A stretch of DNA of 64,000 nucleotides from Pseudomonas sp. PDM14 (GCF_014851905.1 NZ_JACVAQ010000001.1:62001-126000), one strand, 5' to 3'; positions 55,335 to 64,000 are shown, numbered from the stretch's first letter. The notes: a model not told the origin generated them from the letters alone. Numbers and translations: made by a program.

Positions 55335-56321
55335 ATGTGGTTCAGCAATGCGTCCCGAAACCTGGCCAATGAACTCAGTCACCTGCTCGACCAGCTGCTC
55401 GCCGATCAGCCGCTGGACGTGCAGGCTCAGCCGCACCTGCAGCGCCAGGGGCATCTGCTCGACAGCCTCGGGCGCCTGCAGCGGCACTGCGAAACCCTGC
55501 AGCACATCCGCCGCAGCGCCGAAAGCACACCGCCAGCGCCCTGCAGCGCCGCGGAATACGCGCAGCTGCAACAACGCCTGCAGCAGCAGGACGGCCAGTG
55601 CAGCGAGCTGCAGAGCGAGCTGCTCGACACCCAGCGCCAGCTCGCCGAGCTGCACGCCGAACGCCAGCAATGGCAGGCCGAGCGCCGCGTCTGGGAGCTG
55701 ACCAAGCGCACCCTGACCGAAGGCTGCTGGGACATGAACGTGGTCGCTGGCGACCCCGACCACGCGCAGAACCTGATTCGCTGGTCCGAGCAATTCCGCG
55801 CGCTGATCGGCTACAGCGCCAAGGAGTTTCCCGACGGCTGGGACAGCTACTTCGCCGTGGTCAACCCGGACGACCTGAAGAACGTCATGCAGGTGTTCGG
55901 TGCCTCGATGGCGGACCGCAATGGTGATGGCTCCTACGCCGTGGAGTACCGCATGCGCCACAAGACCCGTGGCGAGGTGTGGTTTCGCGAACGCGGGCGT
56001 TGTCTGCACGACGAAAAAGGCGTGCTGCTGCACGTCACCGGTGCAGTGCGCGAGATCAGCGACGAGAAGGCCGCCGCCGAGCTGCACCAGCGCGAACAGG
56101 CCGGCATCCAGTCCACCTACGGGCAGATCGCCCAGGTCGCGGGCGTGATCAAGGGCATCGCCGAACAGACCAACCTGCTCGCCCTCAACGCCGCCATCGA
56201 AGCGGCACGGGCCGGCGAGCAGGGCCGCGGTTTCGCCGTGGTCGCCGACGAGGTGCGCAACCTGGCGCGGCGTACCCAGGAGTCGGTGTTGCAGATCCAG
56301 TCGATGCTGCAGCAGAACTGA
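55335..56321 (+). CDS. Soluble PAS-containing methyl-accepting chemoreceptor, shortened signalling domain
   Basis: This 328-residue receptor has an N-terminal coiled coil, a PAS domain (about residues 130-240, [17 protein letters not shown] and [16 protein letters not shown]) and the MCP hairpin tip ([20 protein letters not shown], then [19 protein letters not shown]). No transmembrane helix is present, so sensing is cytoplasmic. The C-terminal return helix stops soon after the tip. It should feed CheA. The cluster position suggests chemotaxis or energy taxis toward the amine. Confidence 0.85.
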   Translation: MWFSNASRNLANELSHLLDQLLADQPLDVQAQPHLQRQGHLLDSLGRLQRHCETLQHIRRSAESTPPAPCSAAEYAQLQQRLQQQDGQCSELQSELLDTQRQLAELHAERQQWQAERRVWELTKRTLTEGCWDMNVVAGDPDHAQNLIRWSEQFRALIGYSAKEFPDGWDSYFAVVNPDDLKNVMQVFGASMADRNGDGSYAVEYRMRHKTRGEVWFRERGRCLHDEKGVLLHVTGAVREISDEKAAAELHQREQAGIQSTYGQIAQVAGVIKGIAEQTNLLALNAAIEAARAGEQGRGFAVVADEVRNLARRTQESVLQIQSMLQQN

Positions 56322-56677
56322 ACCGGGCGACCCAAATTCAAGCGCGGCGGTGTGGTTTGAACAGAAACGGGGCGTTTTTCGAGTTGCTGCCCCTTCGCGT
56401 GGAGCGCGGCGCCCATCGCGCCGTCGCCAGAGTGCGCAAAGCGGCCCCGCAAGACGCTCCGCGCCCCTGCGTGAACGGGCATCAACCCGGCACGCGCCCA
56501 CGCAACGCGGGGAAAGGAGCAGAAAACCACGCACCAGACAGGAAAAATCACCGATCTGGCACAAGCTTTGCCTTTCCCCAAGGGAACTTTTTATAACTAG
56601 AAATAAAAGCCTTCGGCTACCTGGACGTCTCGATCTGCCACCAAAGCTATTCCAACGAACGCATCGAGGATTGAGTG
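56322..56677. other. Non-coding region between chemoreceptor and Amt gene
   Basis: This 356-bp gap has an Arg/Gly-rich GC-rich first part with no convincing gene, then the sigma-54 promoter (56557-56571) and an AT-rich leader to the amt start. Confidence 0.6.
56557..56571 (+). promoter_or_regulatory. Sigma-54 promoter upstream of the Amt gene
   Basis: TGGCAC-AAGCT-TTGC matches the -24/-12 consensus, with the GG and GC dinucleotides at the right 10-bp separation. It is about 100 bp before the Amt start. Nitrogen control by NtrC is the natural candidate; a second activator is possible. Confidence 0.75.
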
Positions 56678-58048
56678 ATGGAAGAACAGAAAACACCGAC
56701 TCTGGAAGAGCTGCAGGCTCTGATAGAGATGACCAACACCTTGAATATGGAAATATTCTACTGGTGGTGCATCGCTCTCATGATCATGATCCACGCCGGC
56801 TTCCTCTCCTACGAGATCGGCGCATCCCGCCTGAAGAACGCCCTCGCTGCCGGGGTCAAGAACATCCTGGCCTTCGGCTTCATCGTGCCAACCTTCTTCC
56901 TCTTCGGCTGGGCCATCTACAACGCCTTCCCTGACGGCCTCGTGCCGCGCATGGATGCCCTGATGGGCGCCATGCCGTGGAGCCAGTCCATGGGGCCGAA
57001 CATCCAGGACAATGCCACCGGCATCTTCTGGGGCGCCTTCGCGCTGTTCGCCGCCACCACCGGCTCGATCCTTTCCGGCGCGATCATCGAACGCGCCCGG
57101 ATGAGCGCCTTCATCGTCATGACCATCATCCTCGGGTCGTGCATCTGGCTGCTCGCTGCCTCTTGGGGCTGGCACCCGGAAGGCTGGCTCACCGTCAAAT
57201 GGGGCTTCCATGACGTCGGCGCAGCGGGTTGCGTGCACATGATTGCCGGCTTCTTCGCCCTCGGCGTGCTGATCAACCTCGGCGCGCGCATCGGTCGCTT
57301 CAACCCGGATGGCAGCGCCAACGCCATCGTCGGCCACAGCATGCCAATGAGCGTGGTGGGCCTGATGATGATCATCGTCGGCTTCTTCGGTTTCCTCGGC
57401 GGCTGCATCATCTATAGCTCCGGCGCCCAGTGGATCAACATCTACGGCCAGCCGACCACCCTCTCCGCCTTCGCCTTCAACACCCTGATGGGCTTTGCCG
57501 GCGGCCTGATCGGCGCTTACCTGACCACCCGCGAACCCTACTGGATGATGTCCGGTGGCCTGGTCGGGATCATCTCCGTGGCACCCGGTCTGGACCTCTA
57601 CCACCCCGGACTGGCCTACCTGATCGGCATGGGCGTTGCCGCCGCTGCGCCGCTGGTCAACAACCTGCTGCTCAAGCTCAAACTGGACGACGCGGTCGGC
57701 GCCTTCGCCGTACACGGCTTCGGTGGCTTCGCCGGCCTGGTGATCAGCGGGATCTTCCTCGCTGGCTACCCGAACATGAACGGCATGCCGGAGATCAGCT
57801 TCCTCGGTCAACTTGGCGGCGCACTGGTAATGGCGGCACTGGGTTTCATCCCTGGCTTCCTGATTTCCTACGCCCTGAAGAAAGCCGGCCTGCTGCGCGT
57901 TCCGGCACATGCCGAAGAACGCGGTCTGGACCTCACCGAAGTACCGGCCCAGGCCTATCCGGAATGGTCCGCCATGTACGGCGAAAAGCCTGTCGTCAGC
58001 AGCACCCCGGTGAACAGCCCGCTGATCGCCGAAAGCAAACCGGCCTGA
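56678..58048 (+). CDS. Amt/Mep/Rh-family transporter
   Basis: The 456-residue polytopic membrane protein carries the Amt twin-histidine residues, one in GAAGCVHMIAGFFA and one in DDAVGAFAVHGFGG, and an Asp before the first (FHDVGAAG), as in AmtB. It has about 11 hydrophobic spans and a cytoplasmic C-terminal tail. It starts at 56678 with GAGGA seven bases upstream. The N-terminus (MEEQKTPTLEELQALIEMTN) is longer and more acidic than in AmtB. It may import ammonium, methylammonium or the amine substrate. No GlnK gene is adjacent. Confidence 0.8.
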   Translation: MEEQKTPTLEELQALIEMTNTLNMEIFYWWCIALMIMIHAGFLSYEIGASRLKNALAAGVKNILAFGFIVPTFFLFGWAIYNAFPDGLVPRMDALMGAMPWSQSMGPNIQDNATGIFWGAFALFAATTGSILSGAIIERARMSAFIVMTIILGSCIWLLAASWGWHPEGWLTVKWGFHDVGAAGCVHMIAGFFALGVLINLGARIGRFNPDGSANAIVGHSMPMSVVGLMMIIVGFFGFLGGCIIYSSGAQWINIYGQPTTLSAFAFNTLMGFAGGLIGAYLTTREPYWMMSGGLVGIISVAPGLDLYHPGLAYLIGMGVAAAAPLVNNLLLKLKLDDAVGAFAVHGFGGFAGLVISGIFLAGYPNMNGMPEISFLGQLGGALVMAALGFIPGFLISYALKKAGLLRVPAHAEERGLDLTEVPAQAYPEWSAMYGEKPVVSSTPVNSPLIAESKPA

Positions 58049-58102
58049 CGGCCATCCGGCGCGCCGTCCTTGCGGCGCGCCCCACCGAATAGGAGCAACG
58101 CC

Positions 58103-58282
58103 ATGAGCATCAGCACCTACGAAGGCGCCAGTGCCGTTTTCACCTTCGCCGACAAACCCGCCGTACTCGGCCTGATCACCATCGTGGTGGTCGCCGTGAC
58201 GATCTTCGCCCTGGTCGCCACCTTCACCCACGAGAAGCACAGCTACAGCCTGCCCGACGACCAGTTGGACAAGCTCAAGTAA
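58103..58282 (+). CDS. 59-residue single-span membrane protein next to Amt
   Basis: Starting MSISTYEGASAVFTFADKP at 58103 with AGGAG seven bases upstream, the peptide has a single hydrophobic helix (LITIVVVAVTIFALVATF) and a short charged C-terminal tail (HEKHSYSLPDDQLDKLK). Unknown function. Location directly after Amt suggests an accessory subunit, such as a small regulator of the transporter. Confidence 0.7.
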   Translation: MSISTYEGASAVFTFADKPAVLGLITIVVVAVTIFALVATFTHEKHSYSLPDDQLDKLK

Positions 58283-58286
58283 GCAT

Positions 58287-58316
58287 GGAGGCCGGCATCG
58301 CCAGATGCCGGCCTCC
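58287..58316 (+). terminator. Hairpin after the 59-residue gene
   Basis: A perfect 13-bp stem (GGAGGCCGGCATC / GATGCCGGCCTCC) with a 4-nt loop starts a few bases after the stop. The downstream T-run is short, so it may be a partial terminator in the amt-eut region. Confidence 0.6.
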
Positions 58317-58484
58317 CCGCTTTCCGCCTGACGGCATGTTTCACCCCGCACTTCACTCGAAAGGCCGCAGTCGCCCGCACAAGGAATCCGACATGGCCTG
58401 GCGAGCATCCCGATTTCCCCTTCCCTGCAGCGATCTTGCGCGAACGCATAGCGGCTGCCACCTCGCCACTCCGAGCTGAACCGC

Positions 58485-59903
58485 ATGGACAGCGCGCGCC
58501 CTATCCACCTGCTCGGCCTGGACTTCGGTTCCACCACCAGCAGCGCCCTGCTTGCCGAGGCGCGCATCGGCAGCCACAGCGTCAGCGGCCGCATGGGCAT
58601 TGCCGAGCCACGTGTGCTGTATCGCTCGGAACCGGTGTTCACCCCGTTCGATGGCGATGGCCTGGATGAAACCCGCCTGCGCGAGCTGCTCGACGACTGG
58701 CTGCGCGACTGCGGCCTGGGCGACCAGCAGCCCTTCGCCGGCGCGGCGCTGGTCACGGGGCTCGCCGCACGCCAGCACAATGTTGCGGCGCTGACCCGGC
58801 TGATCGGCGAACGCATCGGCGACAGCCTGGTGGCCGCCGCCGACGACCCCGGCCTGGAGTCCTGGCTGGCGTTCATGGGCAACTGCGCCCTGCTCAGCCG
58901 CGCCCACCCGGACACGCAGATTCTCAACCTGGACATCGGCGGCGGCACCACCAACCCGGCCCTGGGCCTGAACGGCAACGTGCTGGCCTGCGGTTGCCAC
59001 TTCATCGGCGCCCGCCACTGGCGCTTCGAACCCGGCAGCTACCGGCTACTGGGTCTGTCCGAACACGGCCGCGCGCTGCTCGAACACCTGGGCATCGACA
59101 GCAGTCTGGGCGAGCACCTCGGTGCCCGCGACATCCAGCGCCTGCTGGGCTGGCAGGTGAGCGCGCTGGAGGCCCTGGTCAGCGGCGATACGGCGTTCTT
59201 CGCCACGCCCATCGGCCACCTGCACCAGCAGGTGCCACTGCATCTGCCGGTTCTACAACAACCGCTGGCGCTGACCTTTTCCGGTGGCGTCGGCGAGCTG
59301 ATCTACCGCCACCGCGAAGGCCTGCCCTGGCCTGCCACCACCACCTTTGGCGACCTGGGTATCGACTTGGCGCGTGCCATCCTTGCCTCGTCGATTCTGA
59401 CCCAGGGCCCGCAACTGCTGCCGCAGACCCGTGGTCGCGCCACGGTCTACGGCCTGACCCTGCACAGCTGCGAAGTGTCCGGCAGCAGCCTGTACCTGCC
59501 CGCTGCCGAGGTGCTGCCGCTGCGCGACCTGCCAATCGTCGCGCACCTGCCGCTGGACTGCGACGACAGCGCCCTGCAGAACGCCCTCGACCTGGCCCGC
59601 CGGCGCCCGCAAGGCGCCTGCCTGCAGCTGCTCGGTGCTGATGCCGGCCTCGCCACTCTGCGCCACCTCGGTCAGCGTCTGGCCACGGCCCTGCGCGCCG
59701 GCCTGTTCGGCGCAGAGCAGCCGCTGGTGCTGCTGCTCGAAGCCAACGCCGGCAAGACCCTTGGCCACTACGCCAGCGACTGGGGGCGCCTGCCCTGTCG
59801 CCTACTGGTGATCGACGAAATCCCCGCGCGCCACGCCCAGTTCGTCCATATCGGCCGCCCGCATCAGCAGGTGGTGCCGGTGTCCTTCTTCGGCCTCGAC
59901 TAG
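58485..59903 (+). CDS. eutA: EutA-like ethanolamine ammonia-lyase reactivase
   Basis: EutA exchanges damaged cobalamin from ethanolamine ammonia-lyase using ATP. The 472 residues match its actin-like fold: FGSTTSSALLAEARI at the N-terminus, LDIGGGTTNPALGL near residue 148, and GGVGELIYRHREGLPW near 268. The start at 58485 has no strong ribosome-binding site. It lies 20 bp upstream of the fused lyase gene, the normal order. Confidence 0.88.
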   Translation: MDSARPIHLLGLDFGSTTSSALLAEARIGSHSVSGRMGIAEPRVLYRSEPVFTPFDGDGLDETRLRELLDDWLRDCGLGDQQPFAGAALVTGLAARQHNVAALTRLIGERIGDSLVAAADDPGLESWLAFMGNCALLSRAHPDTQILNLDIGGGTTNPALGLNGNVLACGCHFIGARHWRFEPGSYRLLGLSEHGRALLEHLGIDSSLGEHLGARDIQRLLGWQVSALEALVSGDTAFFATPIGHLHQQVPLHLPVLQQPLALTFSGGVGELIYRHREGLPWPATTTFGDLGIDLARAILASSILTQGPQLLPQTRGRATVYGLTLHSCEVSGSSLYLPAAEVLPLRDLPIVAHLPLDCDDSALQNALDLARRRPQGACLQLLGADAGLATLRHLGQRLATALRAGLFGAEQPLVLLLEANAGKTLGHYASDWGRLPCRLLVIDEIPARHAQFVHIGRPHQQVVPVSFFGLD

Positions 59904-59923
59904 CCCTCACTCAGGAGACAGCC

Positions 59924-62134
59924 ATGCGCCCGCTCGTCCCGCTAGACACGATCATCCTGCCCACGCCGCAGGCGGAACAGACCTACGACATCCTCATGCT
60001 GCAACGCGCGTTCCGCTTCCACGGCCTCAAACGCCTGCTCGGCGCCGCCGACATCAGCAAGGCCGGCGAGCGCGTGGCCGGCCTGGCCGCGGTCGATGAA
60101 GTGGAGCGCGAGGCGGCACGGGCGATTCTCTCCGGGTTGACCCTGCAGCACCTGTTCGACCACCCGCTGACCGACGCCCAGGGCCGCATCGACAGCGTCA
60201 TGCGCATCAACTACCAGATCGACCACACAGTGTTCGCCGAGATCGCCGCACTGACCCTCGGCGAACTCAAGGACCGCCTGCTCGCCGCCAAGGGCCCGGA
60301 GATTCGCCGCATCGGCAGCGGCCTGACCGGGGTGATGGCCGCTGCGGTAGCCAAGCTGCTCGACGTGCACGAGCTGATCCTCCTGGCCAAGCGCCTCAAG
60401 CACGGCGCCGCGGCGCGGGCACGGACCCTGGTCGGCCTGCCCGGCACGCTGTCCTCGCGGCTGCAGCCCAACCACCCCACCGACAACCTGGCGGGCATGA
60501 GCCTGCTGGTCTACGCCGGCCTGTCGATGGGCTCCGGCGATGCGCTGATTGGCCTCAACCCGGCCATCGATACCGTGGACAACATCAGCGCCACCCTGCA
60601 CCACCTCGACACGCTGCGCCGCGAGACCGGCGCACCGACCCAGATCTGCGTGCTCTCGCACATCAAGACCCAGCTGGCCTGCCTGGAGCGCGGCGCGCCG
60701 GTGGAGATCATGTTCCAGAGTCTGGCCGGCACCGAGCGCACACTGACCGACGAGTTCGACGTCACCGTCGAGCTGCTCGACCATGCCTACTCGGTGATGG
60801 CCGAGCACGGCCCGCTGGCGGCCAGCGCCGAGAACGTCATGTACTTCGAGACCGGCCAGGGCAGCGAGCTGACCTACAACAAGCACGAAGGCATCGACAT
60901 GGCCACCTGCGAGGCGCTGTGCTACGGCCTGGCGCGACGCTACTCGCCGTTCATGGTCAACAACGTCACCGGCTTCATCGGCCCGGAGACCCACCTCGAC
61001 AACTTCGAGATGACCTATTCGTGCCTGCAGGATCATTTCATGGGCAAGCTGCTCGGCCTGCCCATGGGCATGGCGCCGTGCTTCACCCTGCATTCGCAGG
61101 TCACCGCCGAAGGCCAGCAGATGGCCACCGAACTGCTCGCCGCCGCCGGTGCCAATTTCTTCATGGACGTGTACCTGGGCAACGACCGCATGCTCGCCTA
61201 CTTCGATACCAGCGGCCACGACGACCAGACCCTGCGCGAGGTGCACGAGCTGAAACCGGCGCCGGAGTACCTGGCCTGGGCCCTGCAGCGCGGCATCTTC
61301 AGCCTGGACGAACACGAGCAGCTGCAGCGCGGGCCGAACTGGGGCAATCCGCGGCAGTTCTGCCATTCCGACCTCGACTATCAGCGCCTGCTGGAATCGG
61401 TGCCGGCCGCCTACGGCTTCGACAATGCCGGGCCGCGCCCAAGCAACCGGGTGGCGCGCACCCTGCGCGGCAACCAGGCGGTGGCGCGCCAGGCGATCTA
61501 CGCCGACCTGCGCCCCGAGGAACTCGGTTTCGCCACCAACGGCCTGCCCGCACCGCGCCTGCTGGCCACCCGCGCCAGCAGCCGCGAGCAACACCTGGGC
61601 AACCCCGAGCTCGGTGCCCAGCTCGCCGACCACGCACTGGCCCGCCTGCAGGCCGAACACAACGATGTGCAGGTAGTGATTTCCGATGGCCTCAGTGCCG
61701 AGGCGGTGCACCACAACATGGCCGAGCTGCTGCCGGTGCTGTTCGACGGTCTGGCCAGCCAGGCGCTGCGCGTCGGCCGCACCGTGCTCGCGCCCTACGG
61801 CCGGGTCAAACTGGCCGAAGCGGTCGGCGAGACACTGCAGGCGCGCCTGGTGATCATGCTGATCGGCGAGCGCCCCGGCGGCGACGCCCTGGCCTCGCGC
61901 AGCCTGTCCGCCTACCTGGCCCTGCGCCTCGATGCGCGCGACCAGGCCGACGCCGCGCGCTTCAACGGCAACCCGCGCATCGCCTGGGAATACACGGTGA
62001 TTTCCAACATCTACCGCGCCGGCCTGCCACCGCTGGAAGCCGGCAGCGTAATCGCCGAAAAAGCCCTGCAGATCCTCCGTTACGGCGCCGCCGGCAACCG
62101 CCTGGAACACCTGCTGAAACAGCACGCCGCCTGA
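59924..62134 (+). CDS. Ethanolamine ammonia-lyase, EutB-EutC fusion
   Basis: The enzyme uses adenosylcobalamin to convert ethanolamine to acetaldehyde and ammonia. EutB and EutC are normally separate polypeptides. Here one 736-residue chain has an EutB part (about residues 1-455; GSGDALIGLNPAIDTVDNI, FETGQGSELTYN and MFQSLAGTERT are EutB marks) and an EutC part from about 575 (DVQVVISDGLSAEAVHHN, LIGERPGGDALASRSLSAYL). The start at 59924 has AGGAG six bases upstream. No microcompartment genes are in the window, so this would be a cytosolic enzyme. Required B12 supply genes are not seen here. Confidence 0.85.
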   Translation: MRPLVPLDTIILPTPQAEQTYDILMLQRAFRFHGLKRLLGAADISKAGERVAGLAAVDEVEREAARAILSGLTLQHLFDHPLTDAQGRIDSVMRINYQIDHTVFAEIAALTLGELKDRLLAAKGPEIRRIGSGLTGVMAAAVAKLLDVHELILLAKRLKHGAAARARTLVGLPGTLSSRLQPNHPTDNLAGMSLLVYAGLSMGSGDALIGLNPAIDTVDNISATLHHLDTLRRETGAPTQICVLSHIKTQLACLERGAPVEIMFQSLAGTERTLTDEFDVTVELLDHAYSVMAEHGPLAASAENVMYFETGQGSELTYNKHEGIDMATCEALCYGLARRYSPFMVNNVTGFIGPETHLDNFEMTYSCLQDHFMGKLLGLPMGMAPCFTLHSQVTAEGQQMATELLAAAGANFFMDVYLGNDRMLAYFDTSGHDDQTLREVHELKPAPEYLAWALQRGIFSLDEHEQLQRGPNWGNPRQFCHSDLDYQRLLESVPAAYGFDNAGPRPSNRVARTLRGNQAVARQAIYADLRPEELGFATNGLPAPRLLATRASSREQHLGNPELGAQLADHALARLQAEHNDVQVVISDGLSAEAVHHNMAELLPVLFDGLASQALRVGRTVLAPYGRVKLAEAVGETLQARLVIMLIGERPGGDALASRSLSAYLALRLDARDQADAARFNGNPRIAWEYTVISNIYRAGLPPLEAGSVIAEKALQILRYGAAGNRLEHLLKQHAA

Positions 62135-62151
62135 GCGGCTAAGGAAACACC

Positions 62152-63630
62152 ATGCTCGACCGTCCTCACCTGTACATCGATGGCCAGTGGCTCGCACCGC
62201 AACAGGCCGGCCACTTCGAGGTCTTCGACCCCAGCGACGCCAGCCTGCTAGCCAGGGTCGCCGCCGCCAGCGCGGCGGATGTCGACCTGGCCGTGAGCGC
62301 CGCGCGCCGCGCCTTCGACCACGGGCCCTGGCCACGCCTGTCTGGCGCCAAACGCGGGGCGATCCTGCGTCGTATCGCCGACGGCATTCGCGCCAACCTG
62401 GAAGACCTGGCCGTGCTCGAAGTACGCGACAACGGCAAGCCGCTGCCCGAAGCGCAGTGGGACATCGCCGACGCCGCCGGCTGTTTCGACTTCTACGCCG
62501 ACCTGGCCGAGCGCCTGGATGGCGAGGAGCGCCCGATAGCCCTGGCCGACGCCCGCTTTCGCGCCAGCGTGGTCCGTGAACCGGTGGGTGTGGCAGCCGC
62601 GGTCATCCCCTGGAACTACCCGCTGCTGATGGCCAGTTGGAAGGTCGCCCCGGCCCTGGCCGCCGGCTGCTGCATGGTACTCAAGCCGTCGGAGCTGACC
62701 CCGCTGACTGCCCTGGAACTGGCGCGTATCACCGAAGCGGCCGGGCTGCCGGCCGGGGTACTCAACGTGCTGCCCGGCCTCGGTGGCGAAGCCGGCGCGG
62801 CGCTGGTCGAACACCCCGGCGTGGACAAGGTGGCCTTCACCGGCAGCGTTCCCACCGGCAGCCGGATCATGCAGGCCGCCGCCCGCGACGTGAAGAACAT
62901 CAGCCTGGAGCTGGGCGGCAAGTCGCCCTTCATCGTCTTCGCCGATAGCGATATCGAGGCGGCGGTGGAGTGGATCCTGTTCGGCATCTTCTGGAACCAG
63001 GGCCAGGTCTGCTCGGCCACCTCACGGGTGCTGGTCGAGCGCGCGTTGTACCCGGCGCTGCTGGAGCGGCTGGTCGCGGAAACCCACAAGATCCGCATCG
63101 GCAACGGCCTGGAACCTGGCGTGCTGCTCGGACCGCTGGTCAGCGCCGGCCAGCACGCCAAGGTCAGCGCCGCCATCGCCCAGGGCATCGCTGACGGCGC
63201 CCGCCTGCTCTGCGGTGGCCAGCGGCCGGCTGACCTGCCCGAAGGCTGGTTTCTGCAACCCACGGTGTTCGCCGATGTGCCGCTGGACAGCGACCTGTGG
63301 CGCGAGGAAATCTTCGGCCCGGTGGTGTGCGTCAATCCGTTCGACGACGAAGCCGAGGCCCTGCGCCTGGCCAACGACAGCGCGTTCGGCCTGGCCGCCG
63401 CGGTGATGTCTGCCGACCTCGAACGCTGCGAGCGCGTCGCGCGAAAACTGCAGGCAGGCATCGTCTGGATCAACTGCTCGCAACCGACCTTCAGCGAACT
63501 GCCCTGGGGCGGCGTGAAGCGCAGCGGTATTGGCCGCGAACTCGGCGAATGGGGGTTGGACAATTACCTGGAGACTAAGCAGATCACCCGCTACGAAAGT
63601 GCCGAGCCTTGGGGCTGGTACATCAAGTAG
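62152..63630 (+). CDS. Aldehyde dehydrogenase, aminoaldehyde/betaine-aldehyde type
   Basis: This 492-residue NAD(P)+ enzyme contains the catalytic Glu in LELGGKSP and Cys in GQVCSATSR, the PWNYP motif, and FTGSVPTGSR. The C-terminal part SELPWGGVKRSGIGRELG resembles the BADH/ALDH9-10 families. It may oxidise acetaldehyde from ethanolamine or a dimethylaminoacetaldehyde-like intermediate. It starts 17 bp after the lyase stop, with AAGGA six bases before the ATG. It is the last gene of the cluster on the plus strand. Confidence 0.85.
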   Translation: MLDRPHLYIDGQWLAPQQAGHFEVFDPSDASLLARVAAASAADVDLAVSAARRAFDHGPWPRLSGAKRGAILRRIADGIRANLEDLAVLEVRDNGKPLPEAQWDIADAAGCFDFYADLAERLDGEERPIALADARFRASVVREPVGVAAAVIPWNYPLLMASWKVAPALAAGCCMVLKPSELTPLTALELARITEAAGLPAGVLNVLPGLGGEAGAALVEHPGVDKVAFTGSVPTGSRIMQAAARDVKNISLELGGKSPFIVFADSDIEAAVEWILFGIFWNQGQVCSATSRVLVERALYPALLERLVAETHKIRIGNGLEPGVLLGPLVSAGQHAKVSAAIAQGIADGARLLCGGQRPADLPEGWFLQPTVFADVPLDSDLWREEIFGPVVCVNPFDDEAEALRLANDSAFGLAAAVMSADLERCERVARKLQAGIVWINCSQPTFSELPWGGVKRSGIGRELGEWGLDNYLETKQITRYESAEPWGWYIK

Positions 63631-63664
63631 CGACGGCTCGCGCGCTTGTGCTTGCACCGGCAAA

Positions 63665-63698
63665 ACGGTGGATGGGTGGCGCGTCGTCCACCCTACAC
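63665..63698. repeat. Short GGGTGG-type repeat/hairpin after the aldehyde dehydrogenase gene
   Basis: GGTGGATGGGTGGCGCG is followed closely by CGTCCACCC, giving a weak inverted repeat of the kind common in intergenic Pseudomonas DNA. It may also serve as a terminator for converging genes. Confidence 0.35.
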
Positions 63699-63736
63699 CT
63701 GCACGTCTTATCCGCGGGTAACCGTGGGTGGCGAGA

Positions 63737-64000
63737 TCATTTCGCCAACAGGTAAGTCAGCACATCGCTCATCAGCCCCTGCGCCACCCGGTAGCGTTCG
63801 GCCGGCACCGCGGCCAGCTCGGCAGCGCTCTGCACCCAGCGCCCCGGTTGCAGGTCGGCGCCGAATTCGGCGAGCAGATCGCTGACGATCGCGGGGGTCA
63901 TCTCCGGGTGGCACTGCAGACCGATCACCCGCCGGCCGATCTGGAACGCCTGGTTGCGGCACGCCTCGCTGGAGGCCAGCAGGGTCGCGTCCGCCGGCAG
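63737..64000 (-). CDS. Class I glutamine amidotransferase, C-terminal part (runs off the right edge)
   Basis: The visible 87 residues include IGLQCHPEMTPAIV, holding the conserved His-Glu of the class I amidotransferase triad. The catalytic Cys region is outside the window. It resembles stand-alone GMP-synthase-like amidotransferases. It converges on the aldehyde dehydrogenase gene and could act in glutamate-linked amine metabolism; this is speculation from position. Confidence 0.7.
   Translation of the reverse strand: MPADATLLASSEACRNQAFQIGRRVIGLQCHPEMTPAIVSDLLAEFGADLQPGRWVQSAAELAAVPAERYRVAQGLMSDVLTYLLAK

Noticed and set aside
56597..59005. Long minus-strand open frame opposite Amt and eutA
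   Set aside because: Shadow frame with no family features; the plus-strand genes match known families.
59942..62335. Long minus-strand open frame opposite the fused lyase gene
   Set aside because: Same reason; composition mirrors the coding strand.

Overview
The window reads as a Pseudomonas chromosome. The order thrS-infC-rpmI-rplT-pheS-pheT-ihfA-merR-tRNA-Pro (48.0 down to 40.5 kb, minus strand), the infC reading frame with an AUU start, the REP-like palindromes and the high-GC coding style all fit that genus. No species is assigned.

Left part (1-40.5 kb): an accessory island that abuts the 3' end of tRNA-Pro(GGG). It is a mosaic of probable phage-defence and mobile-element genes. From the left: (i) an overlapping minus-strand operon of a SNF2 helicase, a very large adenine methyltransferase and a DUF1998-type DEAD helicase that runs off the left edge, DISARM-like but not canonical; (ii) an unrecognised two-gene membrane operon (TerB-like plus polytopic protein) preceded by a 34-residue peptide gene; (iii) rmuC; (iv) a WYL regulator of the BrxR/CapW type followed by an SF2 helicase-PD-(D/E)XK nuclease, translationally coupled to a 692-residue protein of no recognised family, and facing a separate 710-residue nuclease-like gene. 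Module iv is my best candidate for an undescribed system. (v) A cargo block typical of ICEs and plasmids: zinc-ribbon glycine-zipper protein, DUF932, lipoprotein, YqaJ recombinase, Gp3-like protein, RadC. (vi) Remnants of a small integrative element: AlpA, inovirus Gp2-like protein, double-HTH regulator, AT-rich gene. (vii) hipBA; a LysR 3' remnant; a 184-bp MITE-like element with perfect 20-bp ends; (viii) a SIR2-HerA (Nezha-type) defence pair next to the tRNA. No integrase gene is visible at the tRNA.

Middle (40.5-48.0 kb): the conserved translation/IHF operon.

Right part (48.4-64.0 kb): an amine-catabolism cluster. A minus-strand chain of NarX-type cytoplasmic histidine kinase, NarL-type response regulator and PAS-only protein, linked by ATGA overlaps, is divergent from a plus-strand series: trimethylamine monooxygenase (tmm), TMAO demethylase (tdm), soluble PAS chemoreceptor, Amt transporter behind a sigma-54 promoter, a 59-residue membrane protein, EutA reactivase, a fused EutB-EutC ethanolamine ammonia-lyase, and an aminoaldehyde-type dehydrogenase. 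A 7-2-7 NarL-type inverted repeat lies about 100 bp before tmm. Together these suggest N-oxidation and demethylation of a methylated amine feeding an ethanolamine-to-acetaldehyde-to-acetate route, possibly with N,N-dimethylethanolamine as substrate; this is inference. A class I glutamine amidotransferase enters from the right edge on the minus strand.
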